DNA of 64,000 bases from positions 10,354,001-10,418,000 of the forward strand of contig NW_024881278.1 in the NCBI RefSeq assembly GCF_018691265.1, given 5' to 3'. The translations under genes and the position numbers were made by a program. Under the pieces are notes generated by a model. That model had not been told where the DNA came from. It worked only from the letters and a program-made list of their open reading frames with translations, and searched no databases. The DNA is from Tyto alba (taxonomy: Eukaryota; Chordata; Aves; Strigiformes; Tytonidae). Positions 61,301 to 64,000 of this stretch are shown one piece after another (position 1 is the stretch's first letter; each line of letters opens with the position of its first letter).

Positions 61301-64000
61301 TACCCTTTTTTTTATGACACCCCAGGTGCCCACTCTCCATCAGGCTCTCACCTTTGTCTTTCTCCCAATCATATCAGTTATAATCTTTACGCAAAAATGG
61401 CAGCATATTATCCTTGTTCTAGCCTTGTGCCACACAGTCTTGCTAAATACCAAGCACAGTGTTCAAAACTCAGTGTACGAATATAAAACCAGGGTTATCT
61501 TTGGCTTGCCATGAAATTGAGATGCCACTGTGCTTTACTGCTTGTAATCTGCCGAAGTTGTTTTTGTAAACCGGCCCCTGGATCCTGAAAGCATTAGTTA
61601 AAGAAGCAGGCCCACGAATATTGAAAAGAAGTCATTTATAGATTCAGGATGCTATTTTTCCTAGGTCTGGTGGATGTTCATAAGCATCAAAGACTGAAGG
61701 AGGCCAAGAAATTGTGAAGATTCCACTCTTCATGTTTTCCCCAAATATTTACATAAAGAAAACCAAATTCTTCCTGTGTACAGAAATGATAGACAATAGC
61801 AGCATTACTCTCAGACACCTTAATAAAAAATGGAACAGAGGCACAGGTAATATCTGTCAATAAACAGCTTGTAACTATTTGCATCCACAGTTCAGTGCAA
61901 CATCTAACATTAACAGTGTGGATGAGAGGAACTGTGGGAAAATGGAGGTTATTCACTTGTAATTTTAACAGTATAATGAATACCTAACTTCTCAAATGTA
62001 CTGAACAAATGAATTTATCCACTCTGTATTTATCATTACACCACTCATTAACATGGTGATAATTATGTCTATGTAAAGTTTCACAGTTTGAATCACTATA
62101 ATAATTAATATATTAACAGGTTTTATATGGTCATTATTCATGCTAGTGCATTTGACTTAGGACTACTGACTGATTGTTTTATAAAACTGAACATGCCACT
62201 TAACTGATCAGCAGTTAAGATTCAAGTTTTTCAGTCACATTATTTGGAGTATAGCTGGGAAATGCCTGTTATGAATATAAATACTTCAAAATGTGCTGTA
62301 GATTTTGTCTCTTCATTCTTTTCTCTTAGTGTCTGTATGTTTCTCCTCCTTTTGGCCTCTTTATTTTCTTCTGTTCCAGTGCAGCCTCAGCTTTCTTATT
62401 CTTGTCATACTTATTCATTCTGTTGGAGAGAAGAATTATCCATACCTTATGATGTTTCCTATTCTCTTTTTTCAGGAACTATTTGGTTATAATTTTTTTT
62501 TTCCCCAAACTTTAAAACAACATACTGAGAAAACCGACATATGCAGATTCATGACTGTCTCCTCTGTCTAAGGTCCACTGGATTTTGACATTCCTCAGAG
62601 GATATCAGAGCTTTGCAGGAGTCAAAAACAGCAATGAAGAAATATCAAGAAGATTCAGAAGTTCAGCTAACTCAAATCTCACCCTGTCAGACCTCAGGTA
62701 AGTTACCATGCTGACAACTAGCAAAGGTCTGAGACAGAAGTAATTCTGATTTGTGTAAATCAAATGTAAATTTTGGTTTAAAAGGAAAGCAGCTGCAAGG
62801 TAGGGTTTTATACTAGAAGTTCCCTGTTGTTTAGGGATATGTAGATGAGGAATATATTTGCATAGCTTCTAGAGATACCTAACTCCTAATGAGATAACAG
62901 GTACTTTTGCTTTTGATAAAATACAATGCCACTCCTTCTAGAGTAGGAAAATATTCTTTTGGGGCTTGATAGAAATCTTCACTTTTTCAGAAAAAAAACA
63001 GACCAGACCTCCAAAAGTTCAGTATGACTTAACTGTTTTAAGAAACAGTATAACTGTGCCTCACAAGGGCATCCATTCAGGTAACTAATGTGATTACTCT
63101 CTTCAAAGGCCAAAAAATGCCAACTCCCCTCCTGACAGAGCCACATGGGACTCCCAGTCTACACTGCATTATGGTACATGTTATTAAACTTAGGCTCATA
63201 AAAGAGAATAAGGTACAAGACATCTACTTTGAATAATGCATCCCTGCGACATTTCCAATTTTTATTTTTCTGAATCTTTATGGTGGTTTGGCTAAAACAG
63301 TAATTTTTGGTATTTACCTTTTGACAAATTTTCCACAAATTTAACTGTAAAGTTTAGATAAGATCATAAGATATTGCTGGGATGGGACAACCCACCCTCT
63401 TCCTATATTTCTATGCTCTGCAGAAAAGTTGGCATTTCCAGCATGTGCAACAGGACACAACCACCTCCTTCCTCTCCATTGTCTTCTCCCTCTACCTGAC
63501 AGTTCCCAAAGCATCTACAGAGTTTAAAAAGTTTATTATGTGAATAGAAAGGCACATGTGGTTGGAAAGAGCTGTGAAAGAAGATGCCTAGATTTTCATC
63601 AGTCTCAGAATGGGGTTAATTCCATTCTTAATATTTCCCAGCTCCCCACTGATTACAAACGTAAAAAGTGAAGAAAGGTTTAAAATAAGCTTTGTGGTAC
63701 ATAGGCTTAAATATTGCAACCATATGTGAGATAGTGATGACACTCAGTTATTTCCTCAGAAAATGTATTTGGTGTTTGGGATAATTAAATCAAAGGTTTT
63801 TTAACCAGGTGTGATTTCAAAAGATTTCTCCATTCTCCCAGATGAAACAAGAAAACAACTCATATGTGATCCAGGCACTATCCCTGACTCCTGTTTTTAT
63901 AAAACTTGATAAAATATGTTTATATTGGTCCCTCACCTAATGAAAATATCACAAAGCTACCTCTAGAATCACTTTCAATAACAATTAAAAAAAAAAAAAA
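58397..64000. other. Unique AT-rich non-coding DNA to window end
   Basis: About 5.6 kb with no recognised transposon. A segment at 62476-62697 has a strong acceptor and donor (see findings). The window ends in an A14 run (63987-64000) that continues off the edge, so whether it is the tail of an element cannot be judged. Confidence 0.55.

Overview
This window looks like AT-rich, non-coding DNA from a bird nuclear genome, either intergenic or within a large intron. The bird assignment rests on the transposons. There are at least five CR1 LINE fragments with the avian 3' end (tandem copies of CATAGAAT on one strand, ATTCTATG-like on the other). There are also five solo endogenous-retrovirus LTRs, several of which resemble LTR families common in bird genomes as I recall them. 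I found no host protein-coding gene, tRNA, rRNA, CRISPR array or bacterial feature. The longest open frames (about 120-138 codons) are the length expected by chance in 64 kb of this composition, or they lie in LTRs or homopolymers.

Layout: 1-187 is AT-rich flank with a (GTTT)n microsatellite. 193-680 is a 488-bp solo LTR on +, flanked by GGCAT. 1644-2715 is a 1072-bp GC-rich solo LTR on -, flanked by TCCGC/TCCGT. 2716-7938 is unique. 7939-8200 is a CR1 3' end (-). 8201-15044 is unique. 15045-15993 is a CR1 (+) with a large internal deletion whose junction holds an 83-bp (GGGA)n array. 18099-19210 is a CR1 (+) covering the second half of the reverse transcriptase and the 3' end. 19211-25099 is unique, with a T37 tract and AT-rich runs. 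25100-27040 is a longer CR1 (+), internally deleted and truncated at 3', split by a 672-bp TG...CA insert with a CATCC target duplication (25788-26459). 30446-30955 is a CR1 (-). 36274-36761 is a second copy of the 488-bp LTR, inverted (-), flanked by GTTAC. 45458-46450 is a CR1 (-) that keeps a 132-codon reverse-transcriptase frame. 57768-58391 is a 624-bp AT-rich solo LTR (+) flanked by GTGAT. 58397-64000 is unique and ends in A14.

Nothing here works together as a pathway. The window records repeated LINE and ERV insertion followed by LTR-LTR recombination, deletion and microsatellite growth. The most informative points are the base-exact LTR boundaries given by 5-bp target duplications, the solo LTR nested in a CR1, the two 488-bp LTRs in inverted orientation about 36 kb apart, a 14-bp palindromic E-box conserved in both of their promoters, and a shared 3' end among otherwise different LTR families. 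I did not find a new biological system and do not claim one.
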